Shown here piece after piece: positions 18,593 to 27,586 of a stretch of DNA of 64,000 bases. Under the pieces are notes generated by a model. It searched no databases. It worked only from the letters and a program-made list of their open reading frames with translations, and was not told the origin of the DNA. Source of the DNA: Pseudomonadota bacterium (GTDB lineage Bacteria > Pseudomonadota > Alphaproteobacteria > Rhizobiales > Xanthobacteraceae); NCBI GenBank assembly GCA_023388935.1, contig JAEWFG010000032.1, positions 14,962-78,961 on the forward strand, written 5' to 3'. Every line of letters starts with the position of its first letter. Positions within the stretch are counted from its first letter, which is position 1. The translations under genes were made by a program, and so were the position numbers.

Positions 18593-18602
18593 CGCTCAAC
18601 CC

Positions 18603-19490
18603 TTACGCGGTCGCACTCAATGGCGTCGGAAAGAACTTCTCGAGCCAACCCTTGATGATAGCCCTCGTGCGCGGCGCATCTTTCTCGGCAAGGGGAAAGT
18701 GCGAAGTCCCCGTGATCAGCACAAGCTCGGCCGGCTGTCCGGCCTTCTCGAACATGCGGATCGATTGCTCGGTCGGCGTAATGGTGTCGTTGGCCGTGTG
18801 CAGGAAAAGGATCGGACGCGGCGCAATATCCGCCACGACGTCGTCGGCTCTGAAATTGTACATGCTCCAGGCCGTTTCGACCGGGATTTCCATGATGGCT
18901 TTGGGAGAGAGATTCTTGCGCAGATGTTCAGGTATCGGGACCGCATCGAAGCGCGATATCCACATGCTCTTGCCGGTTTCGGCCTTCTGCTTCCGGCCCT
19001 GCTCCAAAAGGCCGGTGAAACGCGCCCACGCCTCCGGCGTCGGGTGCTGTCCGCGGAACTTGCGCTCTCCATCACCCCAGCCACAGGAGGAAATGACGCA
19101 GGCAACGCGGCTATCGACACCTGTCGTGTAGACGGCCACAGCCGCACCAAAACTATGTCCGATTAGGCCGATACGGGCGGGATCGACCTCCTCGCGCGCA
19201 GCAAGGAACGTCAGCGCGTTTTTGGTATCGGCCACTTGGTCGAAGCAGCGAACTTGAGCACGTTCGCCCTCGCTTTCTCCACAGCATCGGAAGTCAAAGC
19301 GCAGCGCTACGTAGCCCATCTCCTCCAGCATGCGCGCCTGGATTTCGGCGTGGGACTCGTCCTTCGATCCGACAAATCCGTGCAGGACGATGAATGCCGG
19401 CAACCGCTCTCCCGCGCGTAGCTTGTCCGGAACGTGCAGCACAGCAGACAGCTTGAGACCGTCGGATGAAAAGGAGAGTTTATGTTGCAT
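18603..19490 (-). CDS. alpha/beta hydrolase
   Basis: A 295-residue serine hydrolase. The oxyanion motif is HGFVGSKDE, the nucleophile elbow GHSFGAAV, the acid lies in HTANDTITP and the catalytic histidine in TGTSHFPL. It resembles acyl-peptidase/carboxylesterase-like cytosolic hydrolases. In this operon, next to a ring-cleavage-like VOC enzyme, it could act as a C-C or ester hydrolase; that role is inference. Confidence 0.9.
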   Translation of the reverse strand: MQHKLSFSSDGLKLSAVLHVPDKLRAGERLPAFIVLHGFVGSKDESHAEIQARMLEEMGYVALRFDFRCCGESEGERAQVRCFDQVADTKNALTFLAAREEVDPARIGLIGHSFGAAVAVYTTGVDSRVACVISSCGWGDGERKFRGQHPTPEAWARFTGLLEQGRKQKAETGKSMWISRFDAVPIPEHLRKNLSPKAIMEIPVETAWSMYNFRADDVVADIAPRPILFLHTANDTITPTEQSIRMFEKAGQPAELVLITGTSHFPLAEKDAPRTRAIIKGWLEKFFPTPLSATA

Positions 19491-19530
19491 GGACCGAATT
19501 CCTTACGCAGTGACCGGCAATCGAAAAAGA

Positions 19531-20445
19531 TTAAGCCGCGCTTGAGCCCAACGCGGTGAAGGGGAAGTGAAATTCCCGCCATTCAAGTGGAGCCGGCGTA
19601 CCCCAGACATTCATCACGCGGACATTCCCCGGCCGCTCGAGGTTCGTGATTACGTTGGCCGTGAAATTCGCGTCGTCGGCGATCATCGACATGCCACCCG
19701 AGCACTCGACCATCGCCCCGCTCGGATCAACGTAATAGGCGTAAGTGTTGTCGCCTGGCCGGTGACGGCCGGGGCCCCACATCAACTGCTTGTCGAAGCG
19801 ATCCAACGTGTCGCCGAGGCGCAGATATTGGTTGAACTCGAGAAACTCGAAGGAATAGTGGTGCAGGCCGGTCTTGCCTTTGACGAGGCCAAGAATGTGA
19901 TGCTGGCGATTTCCGCCATACATCCAATTCAGGCTGTCATTGACCATGCGCTCCGAGAGTCTAAGGCCGCCTATCACCTCAAGCTGCCGCCGGGTTGCGG
20001 CGGGATTTGACGTCATCAGGTTGATATGGTCGAGCCGGTTGGCGCCCACCCCCGTCGTGGGCCGGCGACGCCCATTGATGTCGTCGCGAATGGGGCTGTG
20101 AATCTCAAAACGCAAGCCCTCGGGCGTCACGAACGTGACCCCCTCGGCTATGCACGGGAGACTGGGTTGGCGGGAGACGACGCGGCACCCGGCAGCTTCC
20201 ACTCGCCCCGCCGCCTCGCGCACCAAGTCCGCGGAAAGCGCTTCAAGGCCAATTGTATGGGTCGCATTCTCGTCGGCACGCATGAGGACAAGCTCGGCCG
20301 CTCGACCATTGGCGCTTAACCAGATTGACTTGTCGTCTGAATGGGTGACGTGCAGGCCGAGGACCTCGGTGGCTTCGCGCGCCACCTCGTCCGCTACCTT
20401 TGTGTTGATCTTCAGATGTCCGATCGCGTGCACCAGATGCGTCAT
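19531..20445 (-). CDS. two-domain VOC protein, extradiol dioxygenase-like
   Basis: A 304-residue paralogue of the protein at 2324-3229. The start is the ATG at 20445 with GGGGGAGG upstream; the frame stays open beyond it but the extra part is a shadow of the divergent GntR gene. Metal-ligand pattern: His in LDHINL, His in LHHYSFEF and Glu in MVECSGG, with MWGPGRHRPGDNTYAYYVDPSG between. It is the promoter-proximal gene of the module, divergent from the GntR gene at 20555 with a shared operator candidate. Confidence 0.9.
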   Translation of the reverse strand: MTHLVHAIGHLKINTKVADEVAREATEVLGLHVTHSDDKSIWLSANGRAAELVLMRADENATHTIGLEALSADLVREAAGRVEAAGCRVVSRQPSLPCIAEGVTFVTPEGLRFEIHSPIRDDINGRRRPTTGVGANRLDHINLMTSNPAATRRQLEVIGGLRLSERMVNDSLNWMYGGNRQHHILGLVKGKTGLHHYSFEFLEFNQYLRLGDTLDRFDKQLMWGPGRHRPGDNTYAYYVDPSGAMVECSGGMSMIADDANFTANVITNLERPGNVRVMNVWGTPAPLEWREFHFPFTALGSSAA

Positions 20446-20504
20446 CGGTCCTCCCCCTGCGCTCTTGAAGCGACAGATATCGGACCTAATAGAGCTTGGC
20501 AACT

Positions 20505-20518
20505 TATTTTCGAAAGTT
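20505..20518. promoter_or_regulatory. candidate GntR operator
   Basis: TATTTTCGAAAGTT matches the palindrome at 4186-4199 at 12 of 14 positions. A second similar element, TATTTTGCGAAAAA, follows at 20523-20536, so the site may be tandem. It lies between the divergent VOC gene (start 20445) and GntR gene (start 20555). Confidence 0.55.
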
Positions 20519-20554
20519 TTGCTATTTTGCGAAAAAGATATAGACTGCGCGATC

Positions 20555-21352
20555 ATGGCTGACACTTTGCCGCATAGCGCGATGAGCCGTTTGGCTCCCG
20601 GTTCTGCCGAAACGAGGGCGGGAGACATACTGCGGCGTATGCGCGCCGACATCGTCGACTGCACGCTCAAGCCCGGAACGAAGCTTCGCTTTGAGGCACT
20701 GCGCGACCAATATGCCGCAAGCTTTTCGACTTTGCGCGAAGCGCTATCTCGCCTCGTCGCCGAAGGCCTGGTTATCTCGGAAGAGCATCGCGGCTTCATC
20801 GTCACTCCCCTTTCGCGTGCGGATCTGGAAGATCTCACCGACGTGCGCGCCCTCGTTGAGAAGGAGTGCATGACGCGCGCGATTGGGCGCGGCGATGATA
20901 TGTGGGAGGGCGATATCCTGAGTGCCTTCCATTGCATGGACAAGCTACAGACCCGACTCGGTTCGACCTATTACCTGTCGGACGAATGGGCCAAGTTGCA
21001 CGGCGCTTTTCACTTCGCACTCGTCAGCGCCTGCGGCTCGCCCACCCTCTTGGAATACCGGCAGAAACTATTCGAACGCGCGCACCGTTACCGCAGCATC
21101 TCGTCGCAGTTTCGTCCCCATTGGCGGCCCAAAGAAACCGAGCACAAGGCCATTATGGACGCCGTGCTGGCCCGCAACGCTGCGAAAGCGGCAAAACTGA
21201 TCGAGCAGCATATCCGGGAGACGACCCGCAACGTCTTGGAACATGCCGCGCATCTGTTTGAGCCGGGCGATATGGCTCCGATAACGCGCGCAGCTTCTGA
21301 GGCAAAAGGCAAATCCCCTCGTCCCACGAGGCGATTGCGTTCCCGCGATTAG
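20555..21352 (+). CDS. GntR family transcriptional regulator, FCD domain
   Basis: A 265-residue regulator from the ATG at 20555 (weak ribosome-binding site; the ATG at 20582 is an alternative). The winged helix runs over ILRRMRADIVDCTLKPGTKL and FSTLREALSRLVAEGLV, followed by an FCD domain with HGAFHFALVSACGSP and the late His in LIEQHIRETTRN. It is a close paralogue of the regulator at 4215-4940. It probably represses the divergent VOC-hydrolase-Ldh2-TctC operon and itself. Confidence 0.92.
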   Translation: MADTLPHSAMSRLAPGSAETRAGDILRRMRADIVDCTLKPGTKLRFEALRDQYAASFSTLREALSRLVAEGLVISEEHRGFIVTPLSRADLEDLTDVRALVEKECMTRAIGRGDDMWEGDILSAFHCMDKLQTRLGSTYYLSDEWAKLHGAFHFALVSACGSPTLLEYRQKLFERAHRYRSISSQFRPHWRPKETEHKAIMDAVLARNAAKAAKLIEQHIRETTRNVLEHAAHLFEPGDMAPITRAASEAKGKSPRPTRRLRSRD

Positions 21353-21562
21353 CGTACGGAATATTTATGGAGCGGAGTATGCCGAGAACCTAGGCCCTGC
21401 GGTAGCGATGGCAAGCCTGGAGAAGACGAGTGAGCTTTCCGACGATTGGTCCGTGGCTTCTGGGAGCTAGTTGTACGGAGGTTGTATGAGAATCGCAGAA
21501 AAGTCCGGATCAGCCGGCTCAAATGCAGAGGCAACAGGCTGTTTCTGATAGCAAAATAGAGC

Positions 21563-21636
21563 TGGAGCGGGTGAAGGGAATCGAACCCTCGTATTCAGCT
21601 TGGAAGGCTGCTGCTCTACCATTGAGCTACACCCGC
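21563..21636 (-). tRNA. tRNA-Gly (TCC)
   Basis: The minus strand folds as a standard tRNA. The 7-bp acceptor GCGGGTG/CACCCGC is intact, the anticodon loop CTTCCAA gives anticodon TCC, the T-loop is GGTTCGATTCC, and CCA is encoded. It is a common integration site for islands, but no integrase is seen beside it. Confidence 0.95.
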
Positions 21637-21813
21637 ATGAGCCGCTCCCTAACACGGCCGTGCGGCGGTCTCAACTACCCAGGAGACGGCATTTCGGCGG
21701 CTTTCCGGCCCTTGTGCACAGGCCCGGTTCCCCCTTCCCCCGCCTGCCCTTAACAGCGGCGGCGCTGCGCCCTATATTGGAATCTCCCGAAACCAACGAA
21801 AGGAGGTGATCCA

Positions 21814-21858
21814 GTGTCTTATCTCAAGCGCTGTCACCTCGCTGGGATCGCCCGCTAA
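21814..21858 (+). CDS. 14-codon ORF behind a 17-nt anti-SD-complementary sequence
   Basis: The GTG at 21814 opens MSYLKRCHLAGIAR and stops at TAA. Immediately before it, GAAAGGAGGTGATCCAG (21798-21814) is the exact complement of the conserved 3' end of alphaproteobacterial 16S rRNA, far longer than a normal 4-6 nt Shine-Dalgarno. A Rho-independent terminator follows about 60 nt after the stop. It may be a leader peptide, a regulatory micro-ORF or an RNA that titrates ribosomes. I do not recognise it as a named family. Confidence 0.5.
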   Translation: MSYLKRCHLAGIAR

Positions 21859-21919
21859 GCTCTAAAGAAAGGCTTGGCATCGGGGCGCTCTCAGCCCTGG
21901 ACCAGCGAGCAAGAAATCG

Positions 21920-21957
21920 GGCGCGACGGGGTACTCTCCGCCGCGCCTTTTCTTTTA
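21920..21957 (+). terminator. Rho-independent terminator of the micro-ORF transcript
   Basis: GGCGCG (21920-21925) pairs with CGCGCC (21942-21947), with three or four further inner pairs after one mismatch, followed by TTTTCTTTT. It closes a short transcript containing the 14-codon ORF. Confidence 0.65.
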
Positions 21958-22239
21958 GGATTCTGGAGGGACCGAGTCGGCTTAGATTGCGCGAAGCCGC
22001 TCGCGCAGCGTGACGGCGCCGACGCACCAGGCCATGACCGCCCGATGAGGCTCGTCACTGAAGAGCGCGGTGTCTTTGTGGTCGGCATAGTCGCTTCCGT
22101 TTGTCTTCAGTGTTCTTGGTGGCCATTAGTCGCGCCGGCTTCGGCGGCCCCCAATGCAATATTTTCCGCTCCGCCATTGTCGGCGGCGGCCGAGGTGGTA
22201 CGTCCTCTGTCTGCGCGCAGCAAAAGCAACGAGGTGACC

Positions 22240-22620
22240 ATGCTCTATGCCATACTGGCCTATCATGAGGAAGACGATGTCATGTCCTGGACGCCTGAGG
22301 CGGACGCCACCGTCATGACCAATTTGAGCGCCGCCCACGCGCCATTGCGGGCCAAGGGCAATTTCGGGCCGGCCGCCCGGCTCGACGAGACGAGAAAAGC
22401 CCGCACGCTGCGCGGGCCCGGCACCGGGATGGTTCTGGACGGCCCCTTCGCTGAGACCAAGGAGCAGCTCCTCGGCTTCTACATCATGGAGTTCGATAGC
22501 GAGGACGGCGCAATTGCCGCGGCGCGCGACCTGCGCCAGGCCAATCCGAGCGCAGTGTACGAGATCCGCCCGATCAAGCTTTTCCTGCCGGCCGATGGGT
22601 TCGGCGCGACGTCCGGGTGA
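22240..22620 (+). CDS. YCII-related domain protein (DGPF family)
   Basis: A 126-residue protein from the ATG at 22240 with GAGGTG upstream. It contains the DGPF signature in VLDGPFAETKEQLLGFY and the ferredoxin-like fold pattern of YCII proteins (MLYAILAYH at the start, EIRPI near the end). Such proteins are often associated with ECF sigma factors of the ECF41/42 type or act as small enzymes; none is adjacent here. The frame is open upstream to about 21874, but that extension has no ribosome-binding site. Confidence 0.88.
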   Translation: MLYAILAYHEEDDVMSWTPEADATVMTNLSAAHAPLRAKGNFGPAARLDETRKARTLRGPGTGMVLDGPFAETKEQLLGFYIMEFDSEDGAIAAARDLRQANPSAVYEIRPIKLFLPADGFGATSG

Positions 22621-22631
22621 TCGGGCGCGGT

Positions 22632-23222
22632 TTACGGATCCTGCTCCGCCGGCGCGGCATGGAAGCGCCGGATCAGGAGCCCACCGAAGGCAATGAACCA
22701 CAGATAGGGCGCGACATGCGGCGCGAACGCCGCAACGATCGTGCCTGGCACGAATACGAGCACCGGAAACAGCGAGGCCATGATCTCGTGACGCCAACCA
22801 CCAATGATCGTCCACCACAGCCATGCATTGAGGCCCGCGATCGCGGTCAGGTGCAGCCCGTAGAGCACGGCGACCGCGCTGCTCATCGCGTAATTGGTGT
22901 AGAGGCCGTTGGTCACCGGCAGCAGCACGATCGAGAGCAGGAAGAACAGGTTTAGGATCACCGCGCCCCGGCTGCCCACGGGCTGGCGTGCGAGCCGCCG
23001 GTGATGGCTGATCCAGAACACGCCGGCGATGATGAAGCTGAGCGCAAAGCCGCCGAGCTTGCCGGAATAGACCCGGGCGAGATCGCTCCAGTCGGGCGCG
23101 CTGGTGAAGACTGCAGCCTTGGGCAGGTCATAGGCGAGCAGCGTCATGGCTACGCCAAAAATGGTGTTGCTGAGCGACTCCAGCCGCCGCATCTCGAACT
23201 GTTCGGGCTTGAGCTCGGTCAT
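22632..23222 (-). CDS. TMEM175/DUF1211 family membrane protein
   Basis: A 196-residue polytopic protein with about five hydrophobic segments. The N-terminal RLESLSNTIFGVAMTLLAYDLP corresponds to the R-x3-FSD pore motif of bacterial TMEM175 potassium channels, but FSD is replaced by LSN, and the HHRR motif after the third segment is conserved. Inner membrane, possible K+ channel or relative. It is convergent with the YCII gene. Confidence 0.85.
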   Translation of the reverse strand: MTELKPEQFEMRRLESLSNTIFGVAMTLLAYDLPKAAVFTSAPDWSDLARVYSGKLGGFALSFIIAGVFWISHHRRLARQPVGSRGAVILNLFFLLSIVLLPVTNGLYTNYAMSSAVAVLYGLHLTAIAGLNAWLWWTIIGGWRHEIMASLFPVLVFVPGTIVAAFAPHVAPYLWFIAFGGLLIRRFHAAPAEQDP

Positions 23223-23350
23223 GGAGGGTGCACGTTATTCGGGCTGGAACTTTGGGTCGTCTTCTCCCTAGGTGCTAAATACGGTTCCGTCCAGCCGCAT
23301 TGCGATTCGCAGCCAAATCGCGGACTCTCACCCTTTCACCGGGGCGATTC

Positions 23351-25408
23351 GTGGCGACATATCTGGACACGCTCAATGCGGAGCAGCGCCGCGCCGTCGA
23401 GCATGGCGTGGCCGATGGCGCGACCGTGGGCGGCCCCCTGCTCGTCATCGCCGGCGCCGGCTCCGGCAAGACCAACACGCTCGCCCATCGCGTCGCGCAT
23501 CTGATCGTTGCCGGCGCCGATCCGCGCCGCATTCTCTTGATGACGTTCTCACGCCGCGCGGCGGCGGAGATGGCCGGCCGGGTCGAGCGCATCGCCCGAA
23601 AGGTGCTCGGCGAGAACAATGCCGCGATCATGCGCGACGCGCTGAGTTGGGCCGGCACTTTCCACGGCATCGGTGCGCGGCTGCTCCGCGAATATGCCGA
23701 GCGGATCGGCGTCGATCCCGCCTTCACCATCCACGACCGCGAGGATTCCGCCGACCTGATGAACCTGGTCCGGCACGAGCGCGGCCTGTCGAAGACCGAG
23801 AGCCGTTTTCCGGCCAAGGGGACGTGCCTGTCGATCTACTCGCGCTGCGTCAATGCGGAGATGGAGATCGAGAAGGTGCTCGGCCAGCATTATCCTTGGT
23901 GCGCGGGCTGGGCCGTCGAGCTGAAGGGCTTGTTCGCGGCCTATGTCGAGGCCAAGCAGGCCCAGCACGTGCTCGATTATGACGACCTCCTGCTCTACTG
24001 GTCGCAGATGATGAGCGATGCGCTGATCGCCGAAGAGATCGGCGGCCGCTTCGATCACGTGCTGGTCGACGAATATCAGGACACCAACCGCCTGCAATCC
24101 TCGATCCTGCTGGCGCTGAAGCCGGATGGACGCGGCCTCACCGTCGTCGGCGACGACGCCCAGTCGATTTATTCGTTCCGCGCTGCGACCGTGCGCAACA
24201 TTCTGGATTTTCCGCAAAGCTTCTCGCCCCGCGCGGAGATGATCACGCTGGACCGCAATTACCGCTCGACGCAAGCCGTGCTGGCGGCAGCCAACGGCGT
24301 CATTGGCCTTGCGCGCGAACGCTTCACCAAGAACCTCTGGACCGACCGCACCTCGGCGCAAAAGCCGCAGCTCGTCACCGTGCACGACGAGGCCGACCAG
24401 GCGCGCTACATCGTCGAGGAGGTGCTGGCCAATCGCGAGCAAGGCGCGCTGCTCAAGCACCAGGCGGTGCTGTTCCGCACCTCCTCGCATTCGGGGCCGC
24501 TCGAGATCGAGCTGACCCGCCGTAACATCCCCTTCGTCAAGTTCGGCGGGCTGAAGTTTCTCGACGCGGCTCACGTCAAAGACGTGCTGGCCCTGCTGCG
24601 CTTCGCCGAAAACCCGCGCGATCGCGTCGCCGGCTTCCGTATCCTGCATCTGCTGCCCGGCATCGGCCCCGCAACCGCGCAACGCGTGCTCGACCTGATG
24701 GCCGAGAGCACCGATCCGCTGCACGCGCTCGGCCGGCTTCCGGTGCCGCCGCGCACCGGCACCGAGTGGACCGCCTTCGTCCGCACGGTCGAGAATTTGC
24801 GCTATTCGGAATGGCCGGCCGATCTCGAGCGCGTGCGGCTCTGGTACGAGCCGCATCTCGATCGCATCCACGAGGATTCCGAGACGCGCCGCGCCGACCT
24901 GATGCAGCTCGAACAGATCGCGAACGGCTATGCCTCGCGCGAAAAATTCCTGACCGAGCTCACGCTCGACCCGCCGGATGCGACCAGCGACAAGTCCGGT
25001 CCGCCGCTTCGCGACGAGGACTATCTGATCCTCTCCACCATCCACTCCGCCAAGGGCCAGGAGTGGAAATCGGTGTTCGTGCTCAACGTCGTCGACGGCT
25101 GCATGCCCTCCGATCTCGGCGCCGGCACCAGCGCCGAGCTCGAGGAGGAGCGCCGCCTGCTCTATGTCGCTATGACCCGCGCCAAGGACGATCTGCACCT
25201 CGTCGTGCCGCAGCGCTTCTTCACCCACGGCCAGGCCGCCAAGGGCGACCGCCACGTCTACGCCTCGCGCACCCGCTTCATCCCTGAATCGCTGGTTTAT
25301 TTGTTCGAGCGCACCGCGTGGCCGAAGGCCGCTGCGGGCGCGCCCCGCACCGCGGCGCAGGGGCCGAAGATCGACATCGGCGCGCGGATGCGCGGGATGT
25401 GGCGGTAG
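23351..25408 (+). CDS. UvrD/Rep-family ATP-dependent DNA helicase
   Basis: About 685 residues from the GTG at 23351 (GGGG 6 nt upstream; a TTG at 23300 would add 17). All SF1A motifs are present in order: Q motif LNAEQRRAV, Walker A AGAGSGKT, II VDEYQDTN, III VVGDDAQSIYSFRAA, IV LDRNYRS, V TIHSAKGQEWKSVFV, VI LYVAMTRAKDDL. It lacks the long C-terminal tail of UvrD and is shorter than chromosomal UvrD, so it is an accessory 3'-5' helicase for repair or recombination. It stands alone. Confidence 0.93.
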   Translation: MATYLDTLNAEQRRAVEHGVADGATVGGPLLVIAGAGSGKTNTLAHRVAHLIVAGADPRRILLMTFSRRAAAEMAGRVERIARKVLGENNAAIMRDALSWAGTFHGIGARLLREYAERIGVDPAFTIHDREDSADLMNLVRHERGLSKTESRFPAKGTCLSIYSRCVNAEMEIEKVLGQHYPWCAGWAVELKGLFAAYVEAKQAQHVLDYDDLLLYWSQMMSDALIAEEIGGRFDHVLVDEYQDTNRLQSSILLALKPDGRGLTVVGDDAQSIYSFRAATVRNILDFPQSFSPRAEMITLDRNYRSTQAVLAAANGVIGLARERFTKNLWTDRTSAQKPQLVTVHDEADQARYIVEEVLANREQGALLKHQAVLFRTSSHSGPLEIELTRRNIPFVKFGGLKFLDAAHVKDVLALLRFAENPRDRVAGFRILHLLPGIGPATAQRVLDLMAESTDPLHALGRLPVPPRTGTEWTAFVRTVENLRYSEWPADLERVRLWYEPHLDRIHEDSETRRADLMQLEQIANGYASREKFLTELTLDPPDATSDKSGPPLRDEDYLILSTIHSAKGQEWKSVFVLNVVDGCMPSDLGAGTSAELEEERRLLYVAMTRAKDDLHLVVPQRFFTHGQAAKGDRHVYASRTRFIPESLVYLFERTAWPKAAAGAPRTAAQGPKIDIGARMRGMWR

Positions 25409-25478
25409 CGATACGACGGTCACCCAGGCTATGCTCGGGATCGGTCAGGACAAACAACAAGACCAACAGAGGTCCGAA

Positions 25479-26458
25479 ATGAAAGCCGTTGTCGTCGAAC
25501 GGTCGCCCCCATCGATCAAGTCGAGCTGAAGGATATCCCCCGCCCGCTCATCGAGCCCGGCCAGTTGCGCATCAGGGTGGAGGCTGCCGGAATCGGATTT
25601 GTCGACGGCTTGAAGATTCAAGGCCTCTATCAAACCAAGGATCCCCTGCCCTTCATTCCCGGGACGGAATTCGCCGGGATCGTGGCTGAAGCGCCCGGTA
25701 GGCCGGGCGGTTATCAATCCGGGATGCGCGTGATGGGCATGACGCGGTCCGGCGCGCTTGCCGAGGAGATCGTCGTCGCCCCCGAAGCGGTCTACCCCAT
25801 GCCGGACGGCGTTGCAGCCGAGGTCGGCGCGTCGTTTCGCGCCAACTACTTGACTGCGCTCTACGCGCTGAGCGCTCGCGCCTCGCTGTGCGCGGGCGAG
25901 CAGCTTCTCGCGCTGGGCGCCGCAGGCGGCGTCGGGATCGCGGCCGTCCAGATCGGCAAGCTGCTCGGCGCCCGCGTGATCGCAGCAGCATCAACACCGG
26001 AGAAGCGCGAGTTCGCGAGGCAACACGGCGCCGACGCGACGATCGACTATACGCGGGCTGGCTGGCGCGACGAGCTCAAGGAATTGACTGGAGGACACGG
26101 CGCCGATGTGATCTTCGATCCGGTCGGAGGCGAAATCTCGGTACAGGCCTTTCGATCCATCGCCTGGCGGGGCCGCCATCTCGTGGTCGGCTTTGCCGCC
26201 GGTGCAATCCCGGCGCTGCCGTTCAATTTACCACTTCTGAAAGGGGGCGCCCTGCTCGGCGTCGACCTCGCCCAGATTCCCTCACGCGAGCCTGACGTTC
26301 AGAAGCGCCTGATGTCGGAGCTGACGGGCTGGCTTGGTGAAGGCAAGCTGAAGCCCGCGGTCGGTGGCGTCTTCGCGCTGGAAGATTTCCGTGACGCATT
26401 CAAGACGATGCAGATGCGCGCGGCCCTCGGCAAGATGGTCGTGCGTATCCCGAGATAG
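25479..26458 (+). pseudogene. NADPH:quinone oxidoreductase family protein with N-terminal frameshift
   Basis: From the ATG at 25479 (GGTCC upstream) the frame gives MKAVVVER and stops after 16 codons. The other frame, entered at about 25510, continues as IDQVELKDIPRPLIEPGQ and then an intact MDR-superfamily quinone oxidoreductase (VEAAGIGFVDGLKIQG, nucleotide motif LGAAGGVGIAAVQIGKLLGA, DPVGG). One base appears to be missing in or just before the run of Cs at 25504-25508. Either the gene is broken, it starts at the internal TTG at 25565, or the base is a sequencing error. Confidence 0.75.
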
Positions 26459-26554
26459 GACGCAAGAACGGAAACCGAGCATTTCCTGAAGCGGCCTTGC
26501 CGCGGCACGACTGTCCACTAAGTGTCGTCGATCCTCCCCTCAGAGACCCGATCG

Positions 26555-27586
26555 ATGACCGCACCGCTTCAATTCGGACTGGATACCTTTGGCGACGTCA
26601 CCAGGGACGCCTCCGGCGCCATGCTTGCGCATGCGCAGGTGATCCGCAACGTCGTCGACGAGGCGGTGCTGGCGGACGAACTGGGCCTCGACTTCATTGG
26701 CCTCGGCGAGCACCACCGCGCCGATTTCGCGATCTCCTCGCCCGAGACCGTTCTCGCCGCGATCGCAGCACGCACCAAACGCATCCATCTCGGTTCGGCC
26801 GTGACGGTGCTGAGCTCGGACGATCCGATCCGCGTCTTCCAGCGTTTCGCGACGTTGGACGCGCTCTCGAACGGTCGCGCCGAAGTGATCCTCGGCCGCG
26901 GCTCGTTCACGGAATCCTTTCCGCTGTTCGGCTTCGAGCTGCGGGCTTACGAGGCGCTGTTCGAGGAGAAGCTCGACCTGTTTGCGGCGCTGCTGTCGCA
27001 GAAGCCGGTGACCTGGGAAGGCAAGCTGCGTCCGCCGCTTAGGGACCAGCTGGTCTACCCCCCTGTCGAGCACGGCACGCTCAGGACATGGATCGGCGTC
27101 GGCGGCAGCCCGCAATCGGTGGTGCGCGCCGCGCATTACGATCTGCCTTTGATGCTCGCGATCATCGGCGGCGATCCCGCGCGCTTTGCGCCCTATGTCG
27201 ATCTCTATCACCGCGCCTTCAAGGAATTCGGCCGCCCGGCGCAACCGATCGGCGTGCACTCGCCCGGCTACGTCGCCGAGACGGATGCGCAGGCGCGCGA
27301 AGAGCTGTGGCCCGATTACAAGGCCATGCGCGACCGCATCGGCAAGGAGCGCGGCTGGCCGCCGATGAGCCGCGACGAGTTCGTAAATGAGGCCGAGCAC
27401 GGCTCGCTCTATGTCGGCTCGCCGGAAACGGTCGCGCGAAAGATCGCCGCGACCGCAAAGGCACTTGGTATTTCGCGATTCCAGTTGAAGTATTCGGCAG
27501 GCCCGCTGCCGCATGAGAAGCTGATGAGGAGCATCGAGTTCTATGGGCGGAAGGTGGTGCCGATGGTCAGGGAGATGATGGGTTGA
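26555..27586 (+). CDS. LLM class flavin-dependent oxidoreductase
   Basis: A 343-residue luciferase-like monooxygenase from the ATG at 26555. It has the TIM-barrel family features FGLDTFGD at the start, LGLDFIGLGEHHRADF, LGSAVTVLSSDDPIRVFQRFATLDALSNGRAEVILGRGS, and a late PETVARKI. These enzymes use reduced FMN and oxygen or act as F420/FMN dehydrogenases. The neighbouring quinone oxidoreductase could be a redox partner, but the substrate is not readable. Confidence 0.92.
   Translation: MTAPLQFGLDTFGDVTRDASGAMLAHAQVIRNVVDEAVLADELGLDFIGLGEHHRADFAISSPETVLAAIAARTKRIHLGSAVTVLSSDDPIRVFQRFATLDALSNGRAEVILGRGSFTESFPLFGFELRAYEALFEEKLDLFAALLSQKPVTWEGKLRPPLRDQLVYPPVEHGTLRTWIGVGGSPQSVVRAAHYDLPLMLAIIGGDPARFAPYVDLYHRAFKEFGRPAQPIGVHSPGYVAETDAQAREELWPDYKAMRDRIGKERGWPPMSRDEFVNEAEHGSLYVGSPETVARKIAATAKALGISRFQLKYSAGPLPHEKLMRSIEFYGRKVVPMVREMMG

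Noticed and set aside
20446..20943. N-terminal extension of the second VOC protein
   Set aside because: The extra 166 codons overlap the divergent GntR gene antisense and lack a ribosome-binding site, whereas the ATG at 20445 has an excellent one.
21563..21636. Island attachment site at tRNA-Gly
   Set aside because: tRNA-Gly genes are frequent integration sites, but I found no integrase nor a second copy of the tRNA end in the window.
23549..25423. Minus-strand open frame of 624 codons
   Set aside because: Exact shadow of the UvrD-type helicase; composition is Gly/Ala/Arg/His-rich with no recognisable fold.
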